64,000 nucleotides of DNA from Cadophora sp. MPI-SDFR-AT-0126 (GCA_020747065.1 JAGMVK010000014.1:1054001-1118000), one strand, 5' to 3'. Positions 22,975-35,321 are shown, numbered from the stretch's first letter. Numbers and translations are program-made. The notes: a model not told the origin generated them from the sequence alone.

Positions 22975-23211
22975 ATATCTGTTCGTACAATTTCCTGGAG
23001 GAAATGGAATGTACGAGAGAATTTGATCGGACATGTTTCCAGAAAGCACAATATCGAGAATCGAAAACATCCAGACTCCAGTCTGAAATTCGTCTCCAGC
23101 GATTGGTACATATTTCATGTCGCCATGTTCTTCGCCACGAAGCTCTCGGAGATCCCTCACGGTATCACATACTTCTCAGTCACCAATAACTTCCACGTGA
23201 AATACAAATGA
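22975..23211 (+). pseudogene. isolated coding remnant (3' end of a lost gene)
   Basis: This frame is open from just after a TGA at 22972-22974 to a TGA at 23209-23211. The last 45 codons are strongly fungal-coding: mostly C- or G-ending codons encoding FVSSDWYIFHVAMFF and ITYFSVTNNFHVKYK. No start or upstream exon is visible, and the preceding 330 bp belong to the promoter of the reductase gene on the other strand. I do not recognise the family. It may be the tail of a degraded or relocated gene, or a terminal exon whose other exons I failed to see. Confidence 0.4.
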
Positions 23212-23269
23212 GCACACAGCCGCTCTGCCTGTTCAATCATCTGAATGGCTTCTCATCATCAATGCGGGA

Positions 23270-25294
23270 TCAAGTCACCAAAGAAAACCTGACCAAATGA
23301 TCATACATCCGCTCTCCAAATATCCTCTGTCCATCACGGACTTTCAAAAGAAGTCAAAGTCAGTACACTTTTCTACGAATGGACGACATTGAGAAACATT
23401 AAATCAGTTCTCTACTCACATTTGCCATCAAACCCGCCTGCCCAAATCCCATTTCGTCTCCGATCCATCGAAGACAATCCCGTGCATATTCCCTTGTCAC
23501 CTGAGACATAAAAGCACATCTCGAGATGGCATACAGTGGATGCATGAGAAGAAGACCTCCGAGCGTCCTCCCGGGATTTATGGTCTCTTTACGTCCTGTA
23601 CCTTCGACAAACACGGGCAGGTTATCTGCTAGGTGGTATGGAACAGATGCAAAGATATCCTCAACGATATGATTGGCTGTCTTGATGTATTGTATGGAGT
23701 CTCCATGAATGTCCGGCGTGGTAAGTATGATGGCAAGGAGGAGAAGCCGTGCTGCGCGAAATATGTTCCAGACGCCCGCAACGTAGAGGTCAAAATATGT
23801 ATCGATTCTTCCCGGCCAGTAGCCAGCTAATATTCTTTCTTCACATGGATCGTGGCTGATACTTCCGATTGCCGTTGGTCTGAAATCTGGTACCCGATCT
23901 TCATGCCATTGCGCAAATCGTCGATCGAGTTCGATGCATTCGATTTCGATCATGGACGTGTCCTGTTGACTTTTCGACGATTGGGACCTTTTCCATAACG
24001 CTGCCAGGCTACAGATTAATTGGCCTAATGTGGGGTTGGTCTCATTCAGAGAACGGACAGAGAATATCCCAAAGTCCTAGTCATACTGTCAGCCAAGGGC
24101 CTTTGAGGCATTGTGTACTCACGTGAGGTGTGGCATTCCTGACCGACTTCTGACTACCTAGGACAGGTCTCATTAAACTCAATGGCGAGTTCTCAACTTT
24201 CATGAGTGATGCTAGACCGCTAGCGTGAATCTCATGAACGCCGAGGTCCGCTCGGTTTGCCATAACCATCTGCACAAATTTCAGTCTTCCACTTTGCTGG
24301 TGTCGATCACGTTGGAATGTTAACTGATACCTGATAAAATCCTAGCAACATAGCCAGCAGCCTTGTTTCTGCAGTATTCTCTGTACTTGAACTTTCTAGC
24401 TTCTTAGCTAGAGAGCCGAGCAAATGGTGATATGACGTCTCTGCTCGGTTGATGAATTGAGGTCTACGTTCGGGCTTGCCATGACTAGCACATGCGATAG
24501 CTTAAACAAATCAGTATTTGTCAGACAGAAGTGGCGTATAAATGAAAGATGCGGAAAATGCTTCAAAATCTGTTTCTGACAGGGGAGCTTTCTCGCCAAA
24601 ATACACTCACCTTGACAGACTTTCGCAAGATCCGACTTTGGCCCTAAGCGAGTAACAGTTTTCTCCAAACTAGACAGATACCCATGAGAGATATTCCGGT
24701 TCGTAGATATGACACAAAAATCGTAAAAGAATGCTCTCAGTGCGAGAGCGTTACTCTCATCCACGGTTACTTCCGTAGGTAAGGTGTCTTCTGGAAGCAA
24801 ATTGGTCCCTGGAATTGGTGAACGTCTCGGTAGCGTACATTTCCGTGCTGTTGACAACGAAGCCGGTACCTATCTCGATTGTTAGTAGAACTCACTCGCT
24901 TATCAGACCATCCAGAGGGTCTCGGCCTCAGAAGTGGATAGAAGTTGACCCTCCATCTCTTCACTGACCTGGGCTGTGCTCGGCTCTCCGTAAGGTCGAC
25001 GGCCCACGACAACATCCTCGTAGCCACCACATTGTCGCTTAGCTTTCAAGCATCTCATGCACGCCTTGAGTGAGCCGTTAGTCTCCCGGACCTCATCCAT
25101 CAAGCGACTTTTCTCCATCCAAATGTGGACATACCGGGCGTGTTTCATCGCACTGATAACATGATGTTAGTCCTTGCCCGTTTGTCATCAGAGTAGCTTG
25201 AGGGATGGATGAATGAAGATGATGCAACGGTACGAACCTTTTTCCGTCGCTGTCTGCAAGAGTTGCAACCCCGGGATGGTCCTTGGTAGACCAT
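23270..25294 (-). CDS. Zn2Cys6 transcription factor with fungal-specific regulatory domain
   Basis: Eight exons (25294-25238, 25152-25135, 25064-24969, 24869-24611, 24500-24331, 24269-24123, 24076-23416, 23340-23270) give 492 residues. The start MVYQGPSRGCNSC is usual for the family. The zinc cluster is complete once spliced: Cys10, 13, 20, 27, 30 and 37 with spacing 2-6-6-2-6, ending KAKRQCGGYED. The long C-terminal part (LYVAGVWNIFRAARLLLLAI, then LRWIGDEMGFGQAG) and the end DGQRIFGERMYDHLVRFS match the fungal-specific regulatory domain found with this zinc cluster. It should bind DNA as a nuclear regulator; targets are unknown. The second exon is only 18 nt. The last intron is uncertain: a GTGAGT donor at 23419 fits splice consensus, but the GTAGAG donor at 23415 restores the conserved end; without splicing the protein ends at 23399. 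Confidence 0.88.
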
Positions 25295-26066
25295 TTGATC
25301 AAATCGTTGGTTAAAGGCTTCAGCGTCTGACTGTGCGAAGAATAAAAACACAATTTTACGGAAATTTCGGGCGTCTACTTCCAAGCAGCTAGAAGCGGCA
25401 GAGATGATGCTTTATGATCCTGGTGAGAACCTTCTCCTCTCTGACGAGCAAGTAATATTGACGCCTCGATTGCCTAGTTTGGCTAGCGTTGCGCTCCTAA
25501 AGCGGTGAGCTTCGGCAGAAACTCAGCTCCATGAATCAATTCCATGATGCATACCTAGTATCTCCGTGATTGTGTAGAAAATTTACTGTAATACAGGTGT
25601 CGGAATCTCCGTCGCAATCCCCGAGGACATCACTGATGATACAGAAACTTTCGAGTTCAATATTCTATGCCTTGTTTTCCTCCTGCTAATCTCTGTTAAC
25701 TAGCTCAAGTTGTAGACCAGTTCGTCGTACGGCAATCCGGACTACCTGGGAACTCGAAGACAACGTGAAAAGTTGAGCACTTTGTATGATATTCGCACAG
25801 CTTCTGAGGCACTTGATTTTCACTGGCATTATTAAAGCATTTCCTAATTGTTTTGTTGCGGTTAGGCGCATGACGGGTAACCGAAGTTGCTCGCTCGCAC
25901 GCAAATTTCCTCAGTCATTACTTTCACCAGAGCTCAGCTTCACTCCCTACGGGGCCAATAAAGGTTGAATAAGCCTTGCCCCCCAGCTGCTGAGTTCCAC
26001 TAATGCCCTCAAGTTGAATCATCATCAGTCTCCAGCTTATCCAGACGTTGATGACACAAGAAGCCA
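25295..26066. other. intergenic between regulator and exonuclease genes
   Basis: No supportable gene. An in-frame ATG at 25384 could lengthen the regulator by 30 residues, but the shorter start matches the family. Confidence 0.5.
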
Positions 26067-27348
26067 TCAAGACACCTTCAGCTTCTCTAGCTGCTGGACT
26101 ACATCAACGGCGAGGGCTTCTCTAGGCTGCTCTCCACAATCCTTCGCGTCTGATATTTCACCATTGCTTCTTAAACTATTCCGATTCTGAGTGGGCAACA
26201 CCTCGGCCACAGTCTGACTGGTTCTAGGGGGTCGTTTTGCCTCGTATGTCTCAAAAGCTGCTTGGCCCAGCGCATCCAATTCAGCATCGCCTTCGTTATG
26301 AACCGCCATTGGGGATCCCTCCTGTAGGCTAGAAATGGCTCCTGGACTTGACGAAAGCTGGAAATTTGTTCCTGGGCCGACCTCTTGGGGACGTGGAATT
26401 CCCTCTGGAGATTTGCCGTAGTCTCTGAACGAATTGGGCTTGTGAGAGACATCGTCCAAGACTTTCTCAACTTCCAAGCCAATCAAAACTTGTTGGCCGA
26501 TTGGAAGATGTGAAGGTGGAATGATCGACTCAAGCATTCCAGATTCCTTCGACACGTCGTCAAGATCCGCATCCTTCGCTTCTCGAACAGGATATGTCAT
26601 CACAAGACTCGACACCACTTTCGGCCTCTCTGAAAGCGCTTTCATCGCATTCCTAGCCTTCACCATATACCTAACCTGATGTCTACAATCATCAAGCGCA
26701 TCATGTCTCGTCCCCTGAAAGCGTTCTTCCCTGGCGAAATTCCTCCCGAGGATATCGCCCGCCGTCCGAACTAAAGTCCTGACACACATATCGTTCTTGT
26801 AGGTCCATGGTTTGCGGTCTAATAGATCGCATGCTGCGTAGGCTGAATTTATCCCTGTATTGTGGAAAACTCTCAATTCTGAGACAAAACAAATGTGTGC
26901 ATCATGCAGGTCTTGAGAGTGAAGGTGAGTTCAAGGATGGCTACTTACAAGTATTATCCGCCACTGCACCATTCCCCCACACCACAAGCTCCGAGATATC
27001 AGAAGCATACAAACGACCCATCTCTTCCAGACGATATCTGTTCGCTCTTTCCGCCTTTCTGAGGAAATTATTGAATCGAAACAGCGCCTGAAAAATCGTG
27101 ACCTCGCTTTTCTTACTCTCCTCTAGCACTTGTGGCGAATGCTTCAGTAACCACTCCATCGTTGCCTCGGTACTTTGTAAATTCACATCTTCGCACGATT
27201 TGAGGCTGACTGGGGTACAGAAATGCGAATATTCCTCTCCGGTGTCGAGGTCGAAGTATACTGCGCCGATTTGGAGAATGCACGGGTTGGGGAGAATTCC
27301 GGTGCATTCCAGGTCGAGCATTATGTTGGTATTGATATCCTTCTTCAT
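26067..27348 (-). CDS. DEDDh 3'-5' exonuclease, RNase T/Rv2179c-like
   Basis: Two exons (27348-26949, 26854-26067) give 395 residues. The nuclease domain is N-terminal: NIMLDLECTG with Asp12 and Glu14, then LQIGAVYFDLDTGEEYSHF, EATMEWLLKHSPQ, WGNGAVADN with Asp131, and GTRHDALDDC with His184 and Asp189 (HxAxxD). All DEDDh residues are present. The wording is that of bacterial and phage RNase T-like exoribonucleases of the Rv2179c group, which trim RNA or DNA from the 3' end with two metal ions. The acceptor ending CAATACAG was chosen because it joins ADNT to WINSAY, matching the FDNVILxxAY of the family; a nearer acceptor (CTCAG) would create a stop. Residues 210-395 are a disordered fungal extension. 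Location in the cell is unknown. Confidence 0.82.
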
Positions 27349-28229
27349 TTTCAAGGAGTGATAGCTGAATAATAATTTATTGGGACGGGGTAAATGCAAG
27401 GATGAAATACAATCATGTGTGTTTACGAAGTCGAGATGATGATAACCAGGGTTTCTGTTGGGTTTTTGACAGAAGTACCGGCGGCTGGTTGTGTTACTAG
27501 GCCAAGCCACGGCGGCAAGAGATGTTGGTTCAGTGATTGGGTGACCGAAGTCGTGACCTTGGATCTTTCCCGAAGCTGGTGCATGACAGCCAACCAGCTG
27601 AAATGTCCATCATTATTCCAGAAACCTATTGGCATTTGGGACGAACAGAGTCAATGGCACTCTTGAACATGGCCAGGAGTGAACAATGTGACTTGCACCC
27701 AATGGTGTACATGGGGAAAAGAGAGCAATCTGTATGCTGAGACAGAATGATGCGAATGTTGAAGCAATAACAACAGAGCAAGATGATTACGGCCTGATAT
27801 GATAAAAGATAATGTGAAATGAGCGGAGAAGTGGAAGTGATATTTTGGATTGGCAAGGTAGACGTGATGGTCTGCGCGAGACGCAAGTCTTCCCGATTTG
27901 CCCCTCGCTTGAGCCTCAAGATGTTGTTTATCATGGCTTTAAATTCAGGACTGGACAAAATTGACGGCAGAATCCCGCTCTTGTTTGTGATTGACCGTAT
28001 CAGAGACTATCCTCAGACCAATTTTTAACTGTCGGCTGATAATTGCAGGCTCCTAGCACTTCATGGCGATTTTTCCAATAGAATTATGGCCGCCCGCATC
28101 CTGACAACAGTTGTATGTAAGTGTTTGGAAAGCTTTGCACTGTTAGATACCATCATATCAGGCAGGCGGACGCTTAGTGTCATCCTTGCCATGCCCTGAT
28201 GGCCATAAGGTCGTTTCGCGAGAGGAGTG
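27349..28229. other. intergenic
   Basis: No supportable gene. The minus-strand frame extends upstream of 27348 to 27510, but those residues look like untranslated leader. Confidence 0.5.
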
Positions 28230-29501
28230 TCATCCGAACCGATCATGATGGAATAAAGGCAGCGACGGTCCTTTTTGCGCCGCTCGCCAGGATTTCCATT
28301 CCGAGCTCAGTGTCGTGTCAGCAGCATGGATCTTCATGTGCTCCGCGAGACTCATTGTTCTCCTTTCTCCGTTGAGTTTCACGGCTTCACCCTGTGCTTC
28401 ATCACATACAACGTACTGCCGGCAAGCCATCTCCCGCGCTTTCGATACAATATCAATGGTTCGAGGGCTGGCGAGGGGATTCACTCGCCTATGCTGCCTC
28501 CTTGTCCACTGCTCTTCACGGTATCGCATCATTAGTACGCACTCTCTACAGAGGACGCCGTAGTCTCTTTTGGTCCTTGACGGTGGCACATAGGGAAACG
28601 CGATGACAGAGGCGTATCTGTGCGTGATCTGTTTGGGAGTGTCTGGACCGACGTAGTGCACAGCTGGGTTGATGTTTGATTCGTTGACTGCCTTGACCAA
28701 GGGGTGGTGCGCAACAGATGGTACTTCCTCGTTCCCAAATATGACTTTACGCTCTTGTTCCAAGAATGTACGGCTCGGTTTCATTTTAATGGCAGAGCAA
28801 AGAACCAAGGTCGTAGGCGGAAGTGGGACATTTCCAGGATCGAGTGGTGTGTTATAGGCTCCCGGAAGAGTTCGAAGTAGTGGGAGGGAGGTCATAACTA
28901 TCGAGGTTCGAGGGTTGCAGCAAAGTGGTATGAGAGTCTGGAACTCGGCGGTTTTGAGGAGAGGGTTGTTGCGGATACAGAACAAGCAGGTACGGTATCC
29001 GGTATGGAGGGAGAGGTATGAGCTGAATTTGAAAGAAGGTGTTTCCCTACAGATATTTAATTAGTGATGGTAAGTTGGGAATCGTAGGAATACTTACGAT
29101 GTTCTGCAGTAGTGGCATTCCATCGTGGTCAGTGCATGATGGATTCGGAGGAGAGGAAGATGAGGTGCAATTCCAGTCCTCAGACAGGCCCTCAGCACAT
29201 GTGGTGCATGTTCATACAGCTCCTTGTATTGAAGTAGTGAGTTGACCGCCGACCGCGTAGTTTGTGATACGGCTCGTATTTTGGTTATGCTTCCAAGGTC
29301 GAGATACTGGAGGCAATTATGGTAGAGTTCGACTGGCAGACTCTGAAGCCTACATTTCGATGCGTTTCCCTTCAAGTCAGTTCCGACAGTCAACTTGAAA
29401 GACCTTTTCTCATTGTCGAGAGGGCAGAATAGTTGTAGAGAGTTTGGGTCGATGAATGGCTCGAATCGCGGGGTCGTTGGGTCGCAGCAGCTGCAAGCCA
29501 T
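28230..29501 (-). CDS. F-box protein with C-terminal cysteine pairs
   Basis: Two exons (29501-29098, 29046-28230; donor GTAAGT, acceptor CTGTAG) give 406 residues. The F-box is at residues 52-95: LQSLPVELYHNCLQYLDLGS then ITKIRAVSQTTRSAV. CxxC pairs follow at 129-132 (CHYC), at the CLFC about 24 residues on, and at LCREC near residue 305, so a zinc-binding module is possible. The N terminus begins MACSCCDPTTP. F-box proteins recruit substrates to SCF ubiquitin ligases through Skp1; fungi have many of them with unknown targets. No leucine-rich or WD repeats are visible. It sits head-to-tail with the exonuclease and regulator genes but nothing shows shared function. Confidence 0.8.
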
Positions 29502-30531
29502 ACTGAAAGTGTTTGCAGGAGGATTGTATGTTCGTGTTTATGTTCGCAAGTCCGACAGCTTGAGGATGTCCCGGAGTATTGCTTTGTGTCGTTTCAGTTG
29601 TAGCCGGTACGACAGCGTGGACCCGGTGCTGCCTTTTACAGGAGAACAGGCAGGCAGGACGGCTGGCGCGTTCTGTGTACTTTTGCAAGTTCCAAACCTG
29701 ACTTGCAGGACTGTACCTTGACGTAGTGTGGCAATGCTATTGCAGAGATAGAGAGAGAGATAGACCTACGAACAGAGGATTCCATGGTCTTTCGAAGCCT
29801 GGCTTGGGAACTACCGTGTAGTGTAAGTGTATCGTCGAGAAGAATGACGGAGAGCTTGCCCAAAACACTCAACGATAAGCCTTATCGCACGTGGTCCGCT
29901 CCTTAGTGTTAATATGGACTAGGCGCCCTCATACAAAACAGCATCATCCAGCTTTTCGTCTCCTTTCTAGCATCATTCATCCTTTCTTTTTTCTTGTAAC
30001 AGCTTCATCACTTTTTTTGCAGGTTATTACGGCCCTGGGGAGTATACTGAGTCCATGGACGCAATCTCTTGCTGACCTTGTGTCCGACACTCTACTGCAA
30101 CAGGGACATGCGGTCGAACTCAAAGTTTTGGCAAATGTAGTTCATGGCCATCGATCGATCATGCCCTCCCTAGCCTGTCGTGGCTATAGTACTCACTCCC
30201 AGTACTTGTATGATTTTGACCTTTCCCGCTGTCCTTCTATTACTGGAAGGACATACTTTTTACGTCGCTGCTTTCAGATAGTCACGTGTCACTATTTGAA
30301 TGAGAAAACACAACGCATTCAGCGACGATGTGAAAGCGGTGTGCCTTGATGCTTTCGGGCAGTTCACAATAAAGCTCATTGTTTCTGAACATGAGTTATG
30401 TCCGTGTCAGCTTCTTTTGTCCCCTTTGCTGTCTTCATCGTTTTACATGTGCGAAAATTCATCCTCCCCAGCAACCCTTTCTCGAAAATCTCGGCACTCA
30501 TCAATTCCCTCCGCCCTCGCATTGCTCTGAC
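29502..30531. other. intergenic, shared promoter region between the F-box and GT2-like genes
   Basis: Divergent genes flank this kilobase. No supportable gene is seen inside it. The plus-strand frame at 30379 is in frame with the GT2-like start and could extend it by about 51 residues, but the added sequence is Cys/His/Pro-rich and reads as leader. Confidence 0.5.
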
Positions 30532-33500
30532 ATGACGAACCAACCGGAAGAGATTGCTCTGAACTATCTTGTCGATAACCCGCTCGTCGTTATATATAAT
30601 GCGGAACCAACTTGGCAGTCTGGGTTTGTTAAAGTCGGGCATCATCTCGTCAGCGTTGCTCTGGGCCTCGCATGGCTCATACTCCGTCTCATTTTGATGC
30701 TGATTATCTGGATCTGGAACAATGCTACATTTTATTTCCCCAAAGCACAACTGCCAGATGCTGAACAGGTGAGCGGCTGTCCCAGATTCTGCTAAGTTCT
30801 TGATGTCATGGTGCAGTCTACTGACTACCGATTGTGAAGTGGCCAGCTGCGTTTGCAAGAGGCATTCTAAAGCTGAATAGTTTGCCAATATTGGGAAATT
30901 CTCTGCTCATCATCATCTTGCTGGTCCTTCTTGCTGTTCTCTACGTCCTTGTCAGTCTAAACATGCCATTCTGCTGGCGTATTATCGCCATATTGCAGAA
31001 TGGAAAACCCGCGAGGACCACGAGCCCAGCCTTGGACACACCACGGGTCAGGGCTGGTAGGAAGCGTATATTTGCTGAAGTTGAACGAGAGACGTGGTAC
31101 AGTCGAATCATTGGCAGGCTCACCCAGATCCTGGGTCTCATTGACAACATCAATCGCAGAATCGTTGCCTTCGTCATCTCTCAGGGACTGAAAGAAGTTC
31201 TAGTCACAACTGTGGGCTTAGTACTCGCGTATCGTGCGTACCGCTGGATGGGATCACCAATGTCAATCTTCGTCGAACCGAACTACATCGAATGGGGGAG
31301 CTTCATAGGGGCTGTTCGTCTCAATCTTTACCGAGCGAGGAGTTTGGACTTTCTTGCAAATGCTATATTTATCACCTTCGCTGTTCATGAGTATGGATTC
31401 AAGCCCATTGGACTTGCCCTAGGATCACTTCTTACACCGTTTGTTGCTTATCTCGCACAAGCGAGGTTATTCATGAATCCCGATTCCGAAGAATGGCGTC
31501 GAGCGGCAAGCACCAGGGCTCAATGGGCGATTCCGGAACACGAGGGTCTCGCCACATACATCACCGGACTTTTGATTGCCCTCCCATTTCTATACCTGTT
31601 ATCTCGACAAGCCAAGAGGGCTTATCGAGAGTGGCTCCTGGTTCCCCAGGGACGAATCAGCGGGAACCTCCTTGCTCTCATCATGGTCGTCCCGACTCTC
31701 GTCGTAGCTGCTGCAAATCGAATTTCGTATCACTTAGGCTATCGTTTGTCTCCCATGGACAGCCCGGTGATATTATCGAGACGAAACAGTTCGATGGATA
31801 CGCTTCCACAAGTCTTCTATCCTACTGCAGATTTCGAAGAGTTTGAGACTACCTCACCGCAATTACCGATGACGCCAACCAGACAATCGCCTAAATATGA
31901 TACTTTTGTCGATGAAGATTTTACTCCGCGCACACCAGTATCGGCAAGTAGGAAATCGCCCAGATATGATGCCTTTATCGAGGAAAATCCGGTTCTTAGT
32001 AAGCCAATGACTCGAATCAAATCGACAGATGTGTATCAGACCGTTGTCGCCGAATACCCTGTTCCACTAGCGGGTCCATCTGTATCCGAAGTCATTGACG
32101 GGATCTTTCGGGAGATCATAAATATGATCGTTGATTTATGTCACACTGTCCACTCGCCCATACATGGGCGTCTTCTGATGGCTTGCTTGATGTTCACTTC
32201 AGTCTTGGCACTCTGGGTATTTCTAGCCCCGAAAGGGCCGATGGAGACGAAAAGTGGGGTACGTCCTCCCTCAATTTTTGCATGGGTGTCACGAGCTGTA
32301 TCTTCCATCAGATTCTGGACTTTGGAGACAATTGGGTGGGCACTTGACAACCTCCCGGCGGCCTTTCCAACACTTGAAAATGGTAGAAAGCCCATCCCGT
32401 ATGGAACATCTCCAGTCCACCTCACACCTTCGGCTCCTCTTCCATCATCAGACACTTTCACATCATCAAAATCCTACGACACAGGAGTGTCGGTTAGATC
32501 CACGTCACACTCGAAGCCATGGAAATCCTCGTTCCTGTGGAGTCTTGTCGAGTGGGCGCCCGACAGTCTTGGATCGGTGCCATCGGCGTATACAGATCTT
32601 TTGTATACTTTGGTTTCTTATCTCGAAGGTACAATGGGCAAGAATACTATGAATACTATGCTGCTGGCCATGATTGGTACTTTCACCTGGGTCATTGGCG
32701 AATACGTTGATAATTTGAGAATATCCTTCTGGCCAGGCGCGACCTATCTTACTTTTCTCTTCATACCCGTCAACATAATCGTTTATCAATTGACGTCTTA
32801 CTTGGCGCGATCTGGATTCCTTGGTATTCATGTCAAAGACAGCATTTGCCTGAAATTATTTGGAGTTTTGTTGTTGCTCAGGTTGATGAAGAATGTTGTG
32901 CACTACAGACGGAACGATTCTTTCGCTAAGCTGAACTTGGCTTCCCGACTTGCTGTATACAAGCCTCACGATGTGACCGTTGTCATTCCTACGAAGGGTG
33001 ATTATCTCGTCGATGCCACTTCGGAATCAGAAGACAGCGTGGAATTTCTGCGGGCGTTTGCCACCATTCTCGAGAATGATCCTGCTGAAGTAATCCTCGC
33101 TACCAGCGGACTGGAAGCACACAAGAAGCTGAATGTTATTGCCGCTCGTTTTGGCACCCATCGTGTCAAGGTGACCTCGATCCACGAACCTGAACGCAAT
33201 CTGCGGCATCAATTCCTTAATGCTACCAACGGAGTGACAACCGACATCATCTGCTACGCACATTCAAATGTACAATGGGACACCAACTTCTTGAGAGAGG
33301 CTCTCAAGCCTTTCAACAATCCAGATATCGGTCTCGTGGGTGTACCCGTCAACATGGCCCGACTTTACAACATCCCCTCATATTTCAATGCCAAAGACTA
33401 CCGTTTCCCATATTTATATCTGAAACCTACAATGCCCGTATATCCGAGCTTCACAATCTACTATATGAAGCACAAGATCGCCCGCTTCAAGGACTGGATG

Positions 33501-34334
33501 GTCATCTCCTTTGCGAATCTCTTCCGTCTCACCATCAACATTTTCCTATTCGATCACATGTTCAGCGACCATGGTCTAATCTACAGTCTCATGAACTTCC
33601 GCGAATGCATCTATTACAGAAACTACAATCACACCAGTTCCTCCACCAGCAGTATCGACGGCGGGCTCGAGCTCGCATCTGCGAAATCCGCTCTCGTCCG
33701 CACCAGTATCCTTCAATCTCCCGATTTTCGCTTCAACTTCCCACACGAAAAAGTCCTCGGGCTTCTCCCAGTCTTCGGAGGCATGCGTACAGACGCCGCT
33801 CACTTCATCACGCGCAAAGTTCGCGAACTGGGCTACAAGACAGCTTTCCAACCAACCGCACCAGTACAGTGCAACTTCCCCGTCAAGAATGACGGGCTGA
33901 TTACGTACGCTCGGATGGTGCGAAATAGATACAGCGCTGCATATCGCAGTAATTTCGCGTCTCTCAAATCTGGGATCTGGCTCCAGAGTCCCTGGACGGC
34001 ATACACGCTCCTCCTATCCCTCTTTCATATCCCTATGGTATCTGACATTGGCCTGGGGTGTCTGCTCTCGCTTGCGAGAGTTGATAAAAGCTTCATCTAC
34101 TTCTATGGGATAGTAGTTCTGGCATATAGATATCGCGTGCGTGTTTCGCATTGGGAACGATACCCGAGGGATCGGGCGTGGATTGTTGCGGAACCAATTT
34201 TCTGGTTTGTCGAGTCGATTATTCAGATTGTGGCATTGGGATTGGCATTGCTCCCTGAGGCCGAACCAGAGGAGCATCATGTTAATGTTGGCTTCCAGGG
34301 AAATTGGGATAAGAATAGGAGGATGCTGCGGTGA
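30532..34334 (+). CDS. large multi-membrane protein with C-terminal GT2-like glycosyltransferase domain
   Basis: Two exons (30532-30768, 30840-34334; intron GTGAGC...GTGAAG) give 1244 residues. The N-terminal half has hydrophobic segments near residues 40-65, 95-120, 180-205, 240-265 and 295-315, a disordered loop at about 330-420 with repeated SP(K/R)YD(T/A)F(V/I)(D/E)E units, and further membrane segments to about 720. A GT2-type domain starts near residue 770 with DVTVVIPTKGDY and includes FLNATNGVTTDIICYAHSNV, then IGLVGVPVNMARL, and FGGMRTDAAHFITRKV, followed by C-terminal helices. The position of the DxD metal site reads HSN and the usual Q(Q/R)xRW helix reads MVRNRYSAAYRSN, so donor binding must differ or be lost. 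Related fungal GT2 membrane enzymes make surface polysaccharides; activity here is doubtful. Confidence 0.82.
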
Positions 34335-35321
34335 CTTGCGAGAAGTACTGGGGATTGCTGAAATGGGTGCAATGGGAGAGCGATTATGGATGAAAGCATT
34401 GTTGGCGTTAACATTGTAGTCTGTTAAATCCATACGAGTTCAACTCCAGTTTCGGATTTACAGACCGGGCATACGAGATTGTTCTGAACTTTGACATGCA
34501 TGTGTGCGCTCTTACGTCTCGGTTCGGGTGCATCCACGTCAACACCACTGAGGAGGCAACGCCAAAACACTTGCGGTTTCTGGTGAATTTATCATCACTC
34601 ACTTTTCAACGCACTAATATAGCTTCAGCAGGTACCTTTTTTCTGGCCCTTTCAGCCGTATATCCCGCATCTCACATACCAATGATGGTATTGTTGCTGT
34701 TTACATCGTCTCGCTAATTGCTTAGCTCTCGCTTGTGCTTTAGTCTGCAACAATGCGCTCATTTCGATAATTCAATTTCTGGGACACTAAAGTTTAGTGC
34801 AACAGTTAGAGCAACGAAGAAAACAGAAGAATGCAGTAGAATGTGCCATTGTACGTTGTTATCTGATTACATAATTTATGAGTGTAGACCTCCTCTAGGC
34901 CGCTGGTTTAGTCAGTCCATTTCCACAGAGCCACATATATATCATCGCCTGCACTGCTCTTTCTGCTTTGTTCTGATTAATAATCCAAAACTTTGATTTG
35001 GCACTTACCGGCAGGGTACGGTACCCTTCGTACCGGGAAAGCCTCAAGGACGTCAGCAAATGCTTACATGTCAGAATCTAGGAATAATCATGGAAACAAC
35101 TCATTGGATCCAATATTTGGCTTGGCCAGCTCATCCGGCCTCCTCAGACGCAAGCTTCCGTGTCCATGTGGGGTGTTTAAGTATGAAAGCTAAAAACTGA
35201 TACTATAGTACGTGCACAAAGATCAACCTTTCTCAAAATCCTGACCCTTCTTCCTCTACCTACAACTACGTCTTCAATCAACCTCGAGAATTCAGCATAA
35301 ATTTGCTTTTATACAGGCAGT
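34335..35321. other. intergenic
   Basis: No supportable gene. A short inverted repeat GGGTAC-G-GTACCC lies at about 35014-35026. Short frames at 34718-35193 are not coding-like. Confidence 0.5.

Noticed and set aside
29891..30349. 152-codon plus-strand frame before the GT2-like gene
   Set aside because: Random composition in a promoter region; the start of the GT2-like gene lies downstream.
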